Assembly: GCA_030834965.1 (NCBI GenBank)
Contig: JAUQWW010000058.1
Location: forward strand, 1-64,000
DNA: 64,000 bases
Source of the DNA: Gallionellaceae bacterium
Lineage (GTDB): Bacteria > Pseudomonadota > Gammaproteobacteria > Burkholderiales > Gallionellaceae
Direction: 5' to 3'
Below the pieces are notes generated by a model, which worked only from the letters and a program-made list of their open reading frames with translations, did no database searches and was not told the DNA's origin. A program made the position numbers and the translations under genes. This document shows, one piece after another, positions 8,728-17,638 of this stretch; position 1 is the stretch's first letter, and every line of letters begins with the position of its first letter.

Positions 8728-9969
8728 ATGAATCGCGGCTTCTATATCATCCTGGCGGCGCAATTCTTTTCCGCGCTCGCAGACAATGCTCTGCTGTTTG
8801 CCGCCATTGCCTTGCTGAAAGAGCTGCATTCCCCCGGCTGGCACACTCCCATATTGCAAAGCGCCTTCGTGGCGTCCTACATCGTGCTGGCGCCATTCGT
8901 CGGCGCCTTTGCCGATTCGCTGCCCAAGGGCAAGGTGATGCTCATCAGCAATACCATCAAGCTCGCTGGCTGCATCGCGATGCTGGCCGGCCTCCATCCG
9001 CTCATTGCCTATGGCCTGGTGGGCTTCGGCGCGGCGGCTTACTCCCCGGCAAAATACGGCATCCTCACCGAATATCTGCCGCCGGGAAAACTGGTTCTGG
9101 CCAATAGCTGGATGGAAGGATTGACCGTCCTCGCCATCATTCTCGGCGCGGTGGTCAGCGGCATCCTCATCAGCCCGGCCATCGCTGCCGACATGCTGCA
9201 ATGGTGGGATGTGCCGCTGATCGATACCGGCATAAACACGGCGCCGGAACTGGCCATTTCCATCATCGTGACCATCTATTTCGCTGCGGCGCTGTTCAAC
9301 CTGTATATTCCGCGCGTACCGATCGACCACAAGCCATTAAGTCGCAATCCGGTATTCCTGCTAAAGGAATTCATACACTGTTTCAGGCTGCTGTGGAAAG
9401 ACCCGTTGGGGCAAGTATCGCTTGCCGTCACCACACTATTCTGGGGCGCGGGTGCCACGCTGCGCCTGCTCGTGCTAGCGTGGGCATCGGTCGCGCTGCA
9501 CTTTGACATGGGAGCTGCCACCAAGCTTGTCGCCTGGGTCGCCGTCGGCATCGCGATTGGCTCAGTTCTGGCCGCAAAATTTGTAAAACTTGAACATTCG
9601 GTAAAAGTGCTGCCGGTCGGAATCGCCATGGGAATCGTCGTGCTGGCGATGATCCCCGTCACCAGCGCGCCTGTAGCCATCGTGCTGCTCATCATCATCG
9701 GTGCGATGGGGGGCTATTTCGTGGTGCCGATGAATGCGCTGCTGCAACATCGCGGCCACTTGCTGATGGGCGCTGGCAGCTCCATTGCGGTGCAGAACTT
9801 CAATGAAAACCTCAGCATCTTTGCCATGCTTGCGCTTTACGCGCTGATGGAAAAACTTGAGTTCAGCATCTACGTCATTATTCTGGTGTTCGGGCTGCTG
9901 TTGTCAGGCATCATGGCCGGGCTCTACAGGAAGCATGGCCATGACCAGGATATGGGCAAGAGAATATAG
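8728..9969 (+). CDS. lplT: Lysophospholipid transporter, MFS type
   Basis: This 413-residue protein has about 12 hydrophobic segments and is a major facilitator of the LplT family. LplT flips lysophospholipids inward across the inner membrane for re-acylation. Family features include the N-terminal AAQFFSALADNALLFAAIAL, the segment FGAAAYSPAKYGILTEYLPP, and the loop MEGLTVLAIILGAVVSG. In enterobacteria the gene is next to the acyltransferase aas; no aas is seen here. The ATG lacks an obvious Shine-Dalgarno sequence. A TATAAA element lies about 30 bases upstream. Confidence 0.88.
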   Translation: MNRGFYIILAAQFFSALADNALLFAAIALLKELHSPGWHTPILQSAFVASYIVLAPFVGAFADSLPKGKVMLISNTIKLAGCIAMLAGLHPLIAYGLVGFGAAAYSPAKYGILTEYLPPGKLVLANSWMEGLTVLAIILGAVVSGILISPAIAADMLQWWDVPLIDTGINTAPELAISIIVTIYFAAALFNLYIPRVPIDHKPLSRNPVFLLKEFIHCFRLLWKDPLGQVSLAVTTLFWGAGATLRLLVLAWASVALHFDMGAATKLVAWVAVGIAIGSVLAAKFVKLEHSVKVLPVGIAMGIVVLAMIPVTSAPVAIVLLIIIGAMGGYFVVPMNALLQHRGHLLMGAGSSIAVQNFNENLSIFAMLALYALMEKLEFSIYVIILVFGLLLSGIMAGLYRKHGHDQDMGKRI

Positions 9970-10014
9970 GGGGCTGTGGCTCCCAGCGGGAGCGGGAGCT
10001 GAATCGGTGTTTGT

Positions 10015-10986
10015 TCAGGTAAGCTGCCAGTAGTCACCTGCAATGACCGTATTGCGCCCTTGTGACTTGGCCATATACAGCGCATTGTCGGCGGCCTTCA
10101 ATAGCGTTCCCAGCGACAGATCATCGCGTGGGGTCACCGAAGCAACACCACAGCTGACCGTCACATGCTCAAATGGCGAAGCACTGTGCGGTATCTTCTT
10201 GTCAGTGACCAGCTGGCGGATATGGTTGGCCACCCATGTGGCGCCGTCCACATCGGTTTCTCCCAGAATCAGCACAAACTCTTCACCGCCGTAACGCGCC
10301 GACAGGTCGCCGGCGCGCGGCGCCGAGCGCGCCACTTGGGTCGCGACGGCTTTGAGGCACATATCTCCCGCCTGGTGGCCATAAGTGTCGTTGTACTGCT
10401 TGAAATGATCGACATCCACCATGATGATCGACATCGGTTTCTTCATGCGCGTGCAGCGCCGCCACTCACGCACAGCAAAATCATCAAACGAGCGCCGGTT
10501 GCCGATTCCGGTCAGCCCGTCTATCGTCGTCATGCGCTGCAACTTTTTGTTTGCCACATTCAGTTTCAGTGTCACGTCCACCAACGAGCGCTGCATCTCA
10601 ACCAGCCTGCGCATGGCGCCAATCTTGGCCTTCAGCACCACTTCGCTGATCGGCTTCATCAGATAATCGTCGCCGCCGGCCTCGATGCCCCGGGCGAGAT
10701 CTTCATCCTTGGCCATGCTGGTGAGGAAGAGGATGGCCGTCCATTCGTTCCCCTTCTCCATGGCACGTAACTGCTTGGCAATATCAAAGCCGTCGATGTC
10801 GGGCAGGAGCGCATCCAATAGCACGATGTCGGGGCGATCCTTGCGAAAAAGATCAATGGCAGCCTGGCCCGTCACCGCTGTCAGCGGGTGGCGGATACCC
10901 ATACGCTCAAGGTAATTGCACAGTGCCTTCATGGTCACCTTGCTGTCCTCAACCACCATCACCTTCAGCTCATGATTATTTGGCAT
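10015..10986 (-). CDS. Response regulator-diguanylate cyclase (PleD-like)
   Basis: This protein makes cyclic di-GMP under phosphorylation control. The receiver domain covers about 1-125, with E13-D14, phosphoacceptor D58 and K111. The GGDEF domain covers about 155-320 with active-site motif GGEEF at 233-237. The inhibitory I-site RxxD is intact at 224-227, five residues before the motif, so product feedback is expected. The ATG overlaps the TAA of the upstream glycosylase gene by one base (TAATG), implying translational coupling. It is the last gene of the ispF-tsaB-rimI-udg operon; no cognate kinase is adjacent. Confidence 0.93.
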   Translation of the reverse strand: MPNNHELKVMVVEDSKVTMKALCNYLERMGIRHPLTAVTGQAAIDLFRKDRPDIVLLDALLPDIDGFDIAKQLRAMEKGNEWTAILFLTSMAKDEDLARGIEAGGDDYLMKPISEVVLKAKIGAMRRLVEMQRSLVDVTLKLNVANKKLQRMTTIDGLTGIGNRRSFDDFAVREWRRCTRMKKPMSIIMVDVDHFKQYNDTYGHQAGDMCLKAVATQVARSAPRAGDLSARYGGEEFVLILGETDVDGATWVANHIRQLVTDKKIPHSASPFEHVTVSCGVASVTPRDDLSLGTLLKAADNALYMAKSQGRNTVIAGDYWQLT

Positions 10987-11759
10987 TAATCCGCCTCCCT
11001 TCTAGTAGGCTGTGGCCGCTCTGCCAAACTGCTCATTGTTTCTAGTGCCAGACACAAGTCCTGCCACGCCTTGGCCTTGTCCATTGGCGTGCGTAGCAGA
11101 TAGGCCGGATGATAGGTAATGATGAGCGGAATATCCTGTGCCGCGCCAGCGGAAGACATTACGCGATAATGGTGCAACGAGCCGCGCATGCTGGCAAGTG
11201 TGTCATCGCGCCCCAGCAGGGACGCCGCAGCCGTCTTGCCGAGCCCAACGATGATCCTGGGCTGGATGAGTCCGATTTGCCGTTGCAGGTAGGGAAGACA
11301 GGTTGCGATCTCATCTGCTTCCGGCGTGCGATTACCGGGTGGCCGGCATTTCACGATGTTGGCGATATAAACATTCCTGCCACGTTTCAGTTTGATCGCA
11401 GCCAGCATATTGTCGAGAAGTTTTCCCGCCTGGCCTACGAACGGCTCACCCTGTGCATCTTCATCTGCACCCGGCCCCTCGCCCACGAACAACCAGTCGG
11501 CCTTTTCATCCCCCACGCCGAACACGGTCTGGTTGCAGCCCGCGCGCAATTTGCACGCGGTGCAGTCCTTTACCATTGTTTTCAGTTCGGGCCAGTCGAG
11601 CTGGCTGATAAGCTGCGCGCGGCTCTTGTCCGGCCCGGGCTGAATTTCCGGTGGTGTCGCCGCTGCCTCTTGCACCGGCATAGGCGCAGTACGCCGTTGC
11701 CACAACGGGTAGAGATTCAGTTCGCGCAAAGCCGCTTCTTCAAATTTCACAGTAAACAT
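10986..11759 (-). CDS. Family 4 uracil-DNA glycosylase
   Basis: This 257-residue protein carries the family 4 (iron-sulfur) UDG features: [16 protein letters not shown] with paired cluster cysteines, motif [12 protein letters not shown] followed by [16 protein letters not shown], further cysteines at [19 protein letters not shown], and motif [11 protein letters not shown]. It starts base excision repair of deaminated cytosine. The first 75 residues form a proline-rich linker often seen in this family. The gene overlaps rimI by 13 bases and the next gene by one. Confidence 0.92.
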   Translation of the reverse strand: MFTVKFEEAALRELNLYPLWQRRTAPMPVQEAAATPPEIQPGPDKSRAQLISQLDWPELKTMVKDCTACKLRAGCNQTVFGVGDEKADWLFVGEGPGADEDAQGEPFVGQAGKLLDNMLAAIKLKRGRNVYIANIVKCRPPGNRTPEADEIATCLPYLQRQIGLIQPRIIVGLGKTAAASLLGRDDTLASMRGSLHHYRVMSSAGAAQDIPLIITYHPAYLLRTPMDKAKAWQDLCLALETMSSLAERPQPTRREAD

Positions 11760-12187
11760 TCCATTACGATGGCATCCTCGCGTCCGCTGGCAGCGGCATA
11801 GTAGCCGCGCCGCAAACCGATCTCGCGGAAATCGGTATCGCGGTACAGCCCCAGCGCCGCCACATTGGATGGCCGCACTTCCAGCAGCAGGCGCTGCATG
11901 TGCAGGCCGCGTGCGATTTCCTTGATCTCGCCCAGCAGCTTGCGCCCAAGTCCCTTGCGCTGATGCTCGGCAGCGATGCTGATGTTGAGCAATTGCGCTT
12001 CATCCACTGCAGGCATGAGTACAGTATAGCCCAGCATTTCTCCCGCATCCTCATACACCCTGCACACATAACCACTATCGAGCGCATCCGCGAAATTGCC
12101 GCGCGTCCATGGGCTGCGGTGCACTCTCTGCTCGATACGCATGACCTCATCCAGATCCGCCGAAGTCATGTCGCGCAGCGGCATCAT
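11747..12187 (-). CDS. rimI: Ribosomal protein bS18 alanine N-acetyltransferase
   Basis: This 146-residue GNAT acetyltransferase has the acetyl-CoA pyrophosphate loop (HQRKGLGRKLL) and the RimI-type C-terminus (LEVRPSNVAALGLYRDTDF). It acetylates the N-terminal alanine of ribosomal protein S18. It overlaps tsaB by four bases (ATGA) and the downstream glycosylase by 13 bases. The tsaB-rimI pairing is conserved widely in bacteria and supports the assignment. Confidence 0.93.
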   Translation of the reverse strand: MMPLRDMTSADLDEVMRIEQRVHRSPWTRGNFADALDSGYVCRVYEDAGEMLGYTVLMPAVDEAQLLNISIAAEHQRKGLGRKLLGEIKEIARGLHMQRLLLEVRPSNVAALGLYRDTDFREIGLRRGYYAAASGREDAIVMECLL

Positions 12188-12879
12188 TGCTCACTGACTT
12201 TCTGTTGTTCGCGTTCGCGGGTTTTTAGCGCCACCTTGTCGCGCAGATACAGCGGCATGGCTTGCGCTGCATCTACGCCCAGTCCGGCGGCGAACATATC
12301 CGCGGCCAGCTCCGCGATCGCGCTGGCCTGTGGCACTGCCTGCCCATCGCTGCCGGAAAGCTGGCCCGCATAGCGCTCGCTCAAGGCTGCGCCGCACACG
12401 GCGAAGCCGCTACCCGCACCGAACCAGCCATTGCCCGCAATCATCGGCACGGCCTGCGGCAGGTACATCCCCGGTTTGCATGCCGTCACCCATGTGCCCG
12501 CCCGTTTTTCATAAGCGGCGAGGTACAGCTCGCCCATGCGTGCATCCAGCGCAGCGATAACCTTATCGTGACCCGAGGCTTGCGCCAGCGCCTGCAACGT
12601 ACACACCCCGGCCAGCGGCAGGTCCGCGCCCAGCGCCAGCCCCTGTGCGACACCGCAGGCAATGCGCACACCGGTAAAAGAACCCGGTCCTGCGCCGTAG
12701 GCGATCCCATCGAGTTGTGCAAGCGTCAGACCTGCCTCGCTCAACACCTCATCCAGCATGGCAATCAAAAACTCGGAATGGCGCTGCCCGGCCAGCTCGC
12801 AGCGGCTGGATATCCTGCCATTCTGCGATACCGCAACAGAGCAATATTCTGTGGAAGTTTCGATGGCGAGAATATTCAA
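12184..12879 (-). CDS. tsaB: tRNA threonylcarbamoyladenosine biosynthesis protein TsaB
   Basis: TsaB is the non-catalytic partner of TsaD in t6A37 modification of ANN-decoding tRNAs. The N-terminus ILAIETSTEYCSVAV and the segment GIAYGAGPGSFTGVRIACG are family hallmarks of this actin-like fold; the metal-binding histidines of TsaD are absent. Its 231 residues are typical. It sits 50 bases after ispF and overlaps rimI by four bases. Confidence 0.94.
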   Translation of the reverse strand: MNILAIETSTEYCSVAVSQNGRISSRCELAGQRHSEFLIAMLDEVLSEAGLTLAQLDGIAYGAGPGSFTGVRIACGVAQGLALGADLPLAGVCTLQALAQASGHDKVIAALDARMGELYLAAYEKRAGTWVTACKPGMYLPQAVPMIAGNGWFGAGSGFAVCGAALSERYAGQLSGSDGQAVPQASAIAELAADMFAAGLGVDAAQAMPLYLRDKVALKTREREQQKVSEQ

Positions 12880-12929
12880 AATAAGAATCCGCCACGCCGA
12901 GATAGAAATACCGAGAAGGGCTGCATGAT

Positions 12930-13400
12930 TTAAATCAGCAACAAAACGACCGCCTGCGCCGCGATACCTTCGCTGCGCCCGGTGTAGCCAAGTTTCTCAG
13001 TGGTGGTCGCCTTCACGTTCACGGCATTCATTGCAACCCCCAGATCTGCCGCGATATTCGCCACCATCTGCGGAATATGCGGCGCCATTCTGGGAGCCTG
13101 CGCAATGATCGTGGCATCGACGTTGCCCACACGAAAACCTTCATTCCCGACCATGCGCGCCACTTCGCGCAGCAGGACTCGGCTGTCGATGTTCTTGTAC
13201 TGGACATCGGTATCGGCAAAGTGGCGCCCGATGTCGCCCAGCGCCGCTGCACCCAGCAACGCATCGCAGATGGCATGCAGCAGCACGTCGGCATCGGAAT
13301 GGCCGAGCAAGCCCTTGTCGTAGGGAATCGTCACGCCGCCGATAATCAGCTTGCGGCCTTCCACCAGCTGATGAACGTCAAATCCCTGGCCTATCCTCAT
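12930..13400 (-). CDS. ispF: 2-C-methyl-D-erythritol 2,4-cyclodiphosphate synthase
   Basis: IspF catalyses the cyclisation step of the MEP isoprenoid pathway. The motif [12 protein letters not shown] carries the zinc ligands D and [23 protein letters not shown] and [14 protein letters not shown] are also diagnostic. A TTG-initiated frame begins six codons earlier, but ATG 13400 matches the family start (156 residues). ispF is normally next to ispD; here a chemotaxis pair of about 3.4 kb separates them. It probably heads the tsaB-rimI-udg operon. Confidence 0.95.
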   Translation of the reverse strand: MRIGQGFDVHQLVEGRKLIIGGVTIPYDKGLLGHSDADVLLHAICDALLGAAALGDIGRHFADTDVQYKNIDSRVLLREVARMVGNEGFRVGNVDATIIAQAPRMAPHIPQMVANIAADLGVAMNAVNVKATTTEKLGYTGRSEGIAAQAVVLLLI

Positions 13401-13530
13401 TATTTTTTCCCGGTGCAATGTTGCGATAATTTCGTGGAAGGAAAGCAGTGCGGATTATGCCGTGATTTGCCTGCCGCCGTAAAATGGAGCCCTCTTGCCG
13501 CTGCCTGCCTGGTAGACATTGCATCCTCAG

Positions 13531-13570
13531 AAAAAACACAACCCCGTAGCCAGTTATGGTTACGGGGTTG
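13531..13570 (-). terminator. Rho-independent terminator after the mcp gene
   Basis: Ten-base arms (13539-13548 and 13561-13570, CAACCCCGTA with TACGGGGTTG) form a strong stem. On the minus strand it is followed by T6 after two bases. It lies about 120 bases past the chemoreceptor stop and upstream of ispF, so it probably ends the cheW-mcp transcript. Confidence 0.85.
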
Positions 13571-13597
13571 CAAGCCTCTCATATCATTTTTGCTTAC

Positions 13598-13632
13598 GGC
13601 GACGTTTCCCAGAATAACCTCGTCGCCTTTTT
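13598..13632 (+). terminator. Terminator-like hairpin facing plus
   Basis: GGCGACG (13598-13604) pairs with CGTCGCC (13621-13627), followed on the plus strand by five T residues. The flanking genes are all on the minus strand, so it has no obvious plus-strand transcript to end. It may stop antisense transcription into the mcp gene, or be a fortuitous stem. Confidence 0.45.
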
Positions 13633-13689
13633 AATGCGCCCCGCAGGCATGGAAGCGGTTAAACGCCTGCTGCCTGCCTCCGCACCACA

Positions 13690-15963
13690 CTAAAATTCCT
13701 TCCATTCACCATCATCTGCATCCACGCTTTCCGCCTTGGCGGTCTTGGATGCAGGCCTGGCTGGCGCATTATGGGCAGAGGATTTCTGCCGTGTTACCAC
13801 GGGAGGTTTCTTTGCCGCGGGAGCATGCGCGACACGCGCCACGGCAGTGCCGCCGCTACTGTCGAGCCTGAACACGCTGACCGACTGGGAAAGGTTCTGC
13901 GCCTGCTCCTCGAGCGACTCGGCCGCAGCTGCAGCCTCTTCCACCAAGGCTGCGTTCTGTTGCGTCACATCGTCCATCTGGGTGACAGCCTGATTGATCT
14001 GCTCGATGCCGGAGCTCTGTTCGATCGAGGCCGCGCTGATTTCCGCCATGATGTCGGTGACGCGCTTGACCGAACTGACGACTTCATCCATGGTCTTGCC
14101 GGCCTTGTCCACCAGATCGGTGCCCACCTTGACCTTGTCCACCGAGTCACCGATCAGCGTCTTGATTTCCTTCGCCGCTGCGGCGGAGCGCTGCGCCAGG
14201 TTGCGCACTTCGCTCGCCACCACTGCGAAGCCGCGCCCCTGCTCGCCAGCACGCGCAGCTTCGACTGCCGCATTCAGTGCGAGGATGTTGGTCTGGAACG
14301 CGATGCCGTCGATCACGCTGATGATATCCACAATCTTCTTCGAGCTGTCGTTGATCGAAGACATGGTATCCACCACCTGGCCGACCACCTCGCCACCCTT
14401 GATCGCGATGTCGGATGCGCCCGACGCAAGCTGGTTGGCCTGCTTGGCGTTCTCGGCATTCTGCTTCACGGTGGCCGTCAATTCTTCCATGCTGGCTGCC
14501 GTTTCTTCCAGGCTGGATGCCTGCTCTTCGGTACGTTGCGACAGATCGGTGTTGCCCGAGGCAATCTCCTTGGACGCGGTGCCAATGGAGTCAACCGATT
14601 CCTTGATTTCGTATACCAGCTTCTTGAGGTTATCGACTGTGTTGTTGATCCCGTCCTTCACCTCTCCGAAGATGCCGGGGTATTCCTTGGTGATGGTCTG
14701 GGTCAGGTCGCCCTTGGCCAATGCGCCCGCTACGCGCTGGATGTCACCGAACGTGACATTGAGGGTCTCGGACAACTGGTTGAGCAGCTCGCTCAGGCGC
14801 TTGGTATAGCCCTGCTTGCCGTTCAAGTCCATCTTCTTGCCGATGTCTCCCTGCACGGCTGCGGCGACGATGCCGTCAACTTCCGTCACGATCTGGGTAA
14901 GCGCATCTGCTGTAGTGTTGACGCTGATTTTCACCTGATTGTAAGCGCCGGCATAATCCTTGGTGATCTTCTGGCTGAGATCGCCCTGGGCCAGTGCCTG
15001 AGTCACGCGCATGGTGTCCTTGAACGCCGAATCGACGGTATCCGACAACTGGTTGAGCAACTCGCTCAGGGTCTTGGTGTAGCCGGCCTTGCCGTTCAGA
15101 TCCATCTTCTTGCTGAAGTCACCCTGCACCGCTGCTTCAACGATTTGCTGAATTTCGGCTACGATTTTCTTCAGACTGTCCTGCATGTTTTTCATGGCAT
15201 AAACCATGCTGCTGTTGTCGCCGGCCCGCAAGGCCAGTTCCATGGACAGGTCGCCGTCGGCAATTCGCTTCGCCGCCGCAGCGGCATAATCAGGCTCGCC
15301 GCCCAACTGGTTCAGCAGGTTGCGGGTAATCAGAAACCCAATCCCCACGCCAGCCAGCAGCGCAATCAGGCCAAGCGCAATGATCTGCATCATCGCACTC
15401 TTAACCTGCTCACTGGCCTTCGAACCGGTGTCTTCCATCATCCTGACCTGGAATTCAGTCAGCTTGTTGATTGCATCCATGTAGGCGAGCTGGGGCTGGC
15501 GCACTTCATTCATGAGAAACACTTTCGCCTCTTCATGCCTTCCTTCCTTGAGCAGTTCAAGGAATTTGTCCTGCGCCGCGACGAACTTGGTGCGCGCTTC
15601 AAATATCGCCTTCAGCATTTCCTTGCCTTCCGGCTTGACCACAACTTTTTCAACCTTCTCAAGGGTGTCCTTGATGTTCTTGCGCGACTCGTAGACACGG
15701 TCCACTTCCTTCTGTATTGCAGCCCTATCTTTGGCATCGACAAGCAGGGCGTTGCGCATTGAGCGCGCGATCATGTTGATGTTTTCAACCGCGACGGACA
15801 TCATTTTGACCTTGGTCATCTTGTCGTTGACCATGTCGTTGACATCAGTCTCCAGGCTGCTCATGTCCTTGATGCTGATGCCGGCGATGATCGCCAGCAA
15901 CACGATGACAGAGCCGAAGCCCAAGGCCAGCCGGGTTCCCACTTTCATGTTTGCGAATGACAT
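13690..15963 (-). CDS. Methyl-accepting chemotaxis protein
   Basis: This 757-residue transmembrane chemoreceptor has TM1 at about 11-30, a four-helix-bundle periplasmic domain to about 188, and TM2 at about 190-212. A run of HAMP-like units follows, then the kinase-control hairpin whose tip contains [20 protein letters not shown]. Two HAMP-like units share near-identical segments ([26 protein letters not shown]), an internal duplication. The C-terminus EWKEF resembles the NWETF pentapeptide that tethers CheR and CheB, separated by a flexible Ala/Pro/Lys linker. The ligand is unknown. It follows cheW by 36 bases and shares its promoter. Confidence 0.93.
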   Translation of the reverse strand: MSFANMKVGTRLALGFGSVIVLLAIIAGISIKDMSSLETDVNDMVNDKMTKVKMMSVAVENINMIARSMRNALLVDAKDRAAIQKEVDRVYESRKNIKDTLEKVEKVVVKPEGKEMLKAIFEARTKFVAAQDKFLELLKEGRHEEAKVFLMNEVRQPQLAYMDAINKLTEFQVRMMEDTGSKASEQVKSAMMQIIALGLIALLAGVGIGFLITRNLLNQLGGEPDYAAAAAKRIADGDLSMELALRAGDNSSMVYAMKNMQDSLKKIVAEIQQIVEAAVQGDFSKKMDLNGKAGYTKTLSELLNQLSDTVDSAFKDTMRVTQALAQGDLSQKITKDYAGAYNQVKISVNTTADALTQIVTEVDGIVAAAVQGDIGKKMDLNGKQGYTKRLSELLNQLSETLNVTFGDIQRVAGALAKGDLTQTITKEYPGIFGEVKDGINNTVDNLKKLVYEIKESVDSIGTASKEIASGNTDLSQRTEEQASSLEETAASMEELTATVKQNAENAKQANQLASGASDIAIKGGEVVGQVVDTMSSINDSSKKIVDIISVIDGIAFQTNILALNAAVEAARAGEQGRGFAVVASEVRNLAQRSAAAAKEIKTLIGDSVDKVKVGTDLVDKAGKTMDEVVSSVKRVTDIMAEISAASIEQSSGIEQINQAVTQMDDVTQQNAALVEEAAAAAESLEEQAQNLSQSVSVFRLDSSGGTAVARVAHAPAAKKPPVVTRQKSSAHNAPARPASKTAKAESVDADDGEWKEF

Positions 15964-15999
15964 TCCTGAGTCTCCTTATGATTATTTACTTATCCACAA

Positions 16000-16488
16000 T
16001 TACGCGACTGCTTGTTCCATCAGCGCCATGTCGCTGCTGGACATCAGTCTTTCGATATCCACCAGAATCAACATGCGCTCGTCCACCGTACCCAACCCCA
16101 TGATGTAGCGTGTATCGAGCGCAGAGGACAGACTAGGAGCCGGCTTGATCTGTTCCTGAGTCAGCGCCAGCACGTCGGACACGCCATCCACCACCATGCC
16201 CATCACGCGGTTGGCGACATTGAGAATGATCACCACGGTGAGCTGGTCGTAGGTGATGTTGCCCAGTTTGAACTTGATGCGCATATCGATGATGGGGACG
16301 ATGATGCCGCGCAGATTGATCACGCCCTTGATAAATTCCGGCGTGTTGGCGATGGCGGTAACGGCGTCATATCCCCGGATTTCCTGCACCTTGAGGATGT
16401 CGATGCCGTACTCTTCGTTGCCCAGCGTGAAGGTCAGGAATTCCGTTCCCAGTCCACCTGTCTTGGTGCCATCTGTTTCCTGAGTCAT
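16000..16488 (-). CDS. cheW: Chemotaxis coupling protein CheW
   Basis: CheW links chemoreceptors to the kinase CheA. The 162 residues contain the CheW SH3-like fold markers [21 protein letters not shown], split here as [15 protein letters not shown] and [10 protein letters not shown], and [14 protein letters not shown] and [11 protein letters not shown]. It is transcribed with the chemoreceptor downstream. No cheA, cheY or flagellar genes are in the window, so this is probably an auxiliary CheW-receptor pair feeding a main system elsewhere. Confidence 0.94.
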   Translation of the reverse strand: MTQETDGTKTGGLGTEFLTFTLGNEEYGIDILKVQEIRGYDAVTAIANTPEFIKGVINLRGIIVPIIDMRIKFKLGNITYDQLTVVIILNVANRVMGMVVDGVSDVLALTQEQIKPAPSLSSALDTRYIMGLGTVDERMLILVDIERLMSSSDMALMEQAVA

Positions 16489-16604
16489 GATTTTATTTTG
16501 CCCCCTTTAAAATTTTTGACTGGCTCCAAACTGCTGCATAAAAACCCGTACCCGACTGTGATTTCCAGGATGAATGTATGCGCTCTAAAAACCACGCTCT
16601 GTCC

Positions 16605-16631
16605 CTATCGGCTTAAATCAGGAATTCATTA
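16605..16631 (-). promoter_or_regulatory. Sigma28 (FliA)-like promoter for cheW-mcp
   Basis: On the minus strand TAAT, 15 bases, then GCCGATAG closely matches the flagellar sigma28 consensus TAAA-N15-GCCGATAA. It lies about 115 bases upstream of the cheW start. This would place the pair in the motility regulon. Confidence 0.5.
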
Positions 16632-16882
16632 GGAAAAAACAGCTTTTTTTATCCTGTTGGAGCGGTGATTCATGCGCACAGGACGAACATCTGTGCCGCT
16701 AACTTTGCAGCCTTTGCGTTTCAGCAAGTTCGCGAAGCGATTGAAGAATATTGAGTTGGTTGACTTAGATCAACACTTTTGGAGTGAGCGGTCGGATTTG
16801 CCGGACAAGCGGTAACAACATTAAAAACAATAAGGATTTGCAGTAAAACAGGTAGCCTCAGACGGAGCATCTCAGGTCATCA
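16632..16882. other. Intergenic region downstream of ispD with an FNR-like box
   Basis: No well-supported gene is seen. TTGAC-TTAG-ATCAA at 16760-16773 matches the FNR/Anr consensus TTGAT-N4-ATCAA at nine of ten positions. A 47-codon plus-strand frame (16672-16815), with GGAG nine bases upstream of its ATG, overlaps the box; I do not recognise its product and regard it as weak. The FNR-like site is 270 bases upstream of cheW, too far for simple control of that gene. Confidence 0.35.
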
Positions 16883-17566
16883 TTACCTTCCGGCCTGCCG
16901 CAACAACAGCTCCGCCAGATGCACATCCTGCGCATAGGTGACCTTGAAGTTAGTGGACTCGCTCGCCACCAGCCGGGGATGCAGCCCCAGCGCTTCGATT
17001 GCGGAAGCCTCGTCCGTCACAGCCGGCGCGGTTTGCAGCGCCCGCAGCAGCAGCCCGGTGCGGAACATCTGCGGCGTCTGCGCCTGCCACAGCCCATCCC
17101 TGTTTTCCGTATGCGCAATGCGTTGCTCGCCATCTGCGCGCTTCAAGGTGTCCGCCACCGGAACGGCGAGAATGCCGCCCACTTCATCATCGCGCAGCTC
17201 TGCGATCAGGCGCGCAAGCTGCGCCTGGGTCAGACAGGGCCGCGCAGCGTCATGCACCAGCACCCAGTCGTCCGGCTCCAGCTCGGAAGCCATCAGGCCG
17301 TTCAGCACGCTTTCCGCACGCGTTGCGCCGCCGCAGTATAGCGGCTGCAGCTTGTCGCCAAAATGCGACCAGTCGTATTGATGAAAGTGGGCATCATCCG
17401 GCGCCAGCACCACAAACACGGTGTCGATGTCGGCGCTGCCACACAAGGTTGCAAGCGAGTGATAAATCATTGGCTGCCCGGCGAGCAGCAGATATTGCTT
17501 GGGCAGTTCGCTTCCCATACGGGAACCGAAGCCGGCGGCGGGAACGAGGGCGTAAAAATCAGACAT
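16883..17566 (-). CDS. ispD: 2-C-methyl-D-erythritol 4-phosphate cytidylyltransferase
   Basis: IspD forms CDP-methylerythritol in the MEP pathway. The 227 residues contain the nucleotidyltransferase loop [20 protein letters not shown], the segment [12 protein letters not shown] and the late [11 protein letters not shown]. It is divergent from mfd. Its usual partner ispF lies 3.5 kb downstream beyond cheW-mcp. Confidence 0.95.
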   Translation of the reverse strand: MSDFYALVPAAGFGSRMGSELPKQYLLLAGQPMIYHSLATLCGSADIDTVFVVLAPDDAHFHQYDWSHFGDKLQPLYCGGATRAESVLNGLMASELEPDDWVLVHDAARPCLTQAQLARLIAELRDDEVGGILAVPVADTLKRADGEQRIAHTENRDGLWQAQTPQMFRTGLLLRALQTAPAVTDEASAIEALGLHPRLVASESTNFKVTYAQDVHLAELLLRQAGR

Positions 17567-17605
17567 AAGAGAATTGTAAATTAAAGGGTAGCACCCTGCT
17601 TGGCT

Positions 17606-17611
17606 TATAAT
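17606..17611 (+). promoter_or_regulatory. mfd: Probable -10 element of mfd
   Basis: A perfect TATAAT lies 28 bases before the chosen mfd ATG in the ispD-mfd divergent region. I see no convincing -35 element at 17 bases, so this is a partial match. Confidence 0.4.
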
Positions 17612-17638
17612 GTACGCCTTTGCACTGATTTACTCCCA

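Noticed and set aside
13771-15762. 663-codon plus-strand frame opposite the chemoreceptor
   Set aside because: Antisense shadow of repetitive chemoreceptor coding sequence; no start context or domains.
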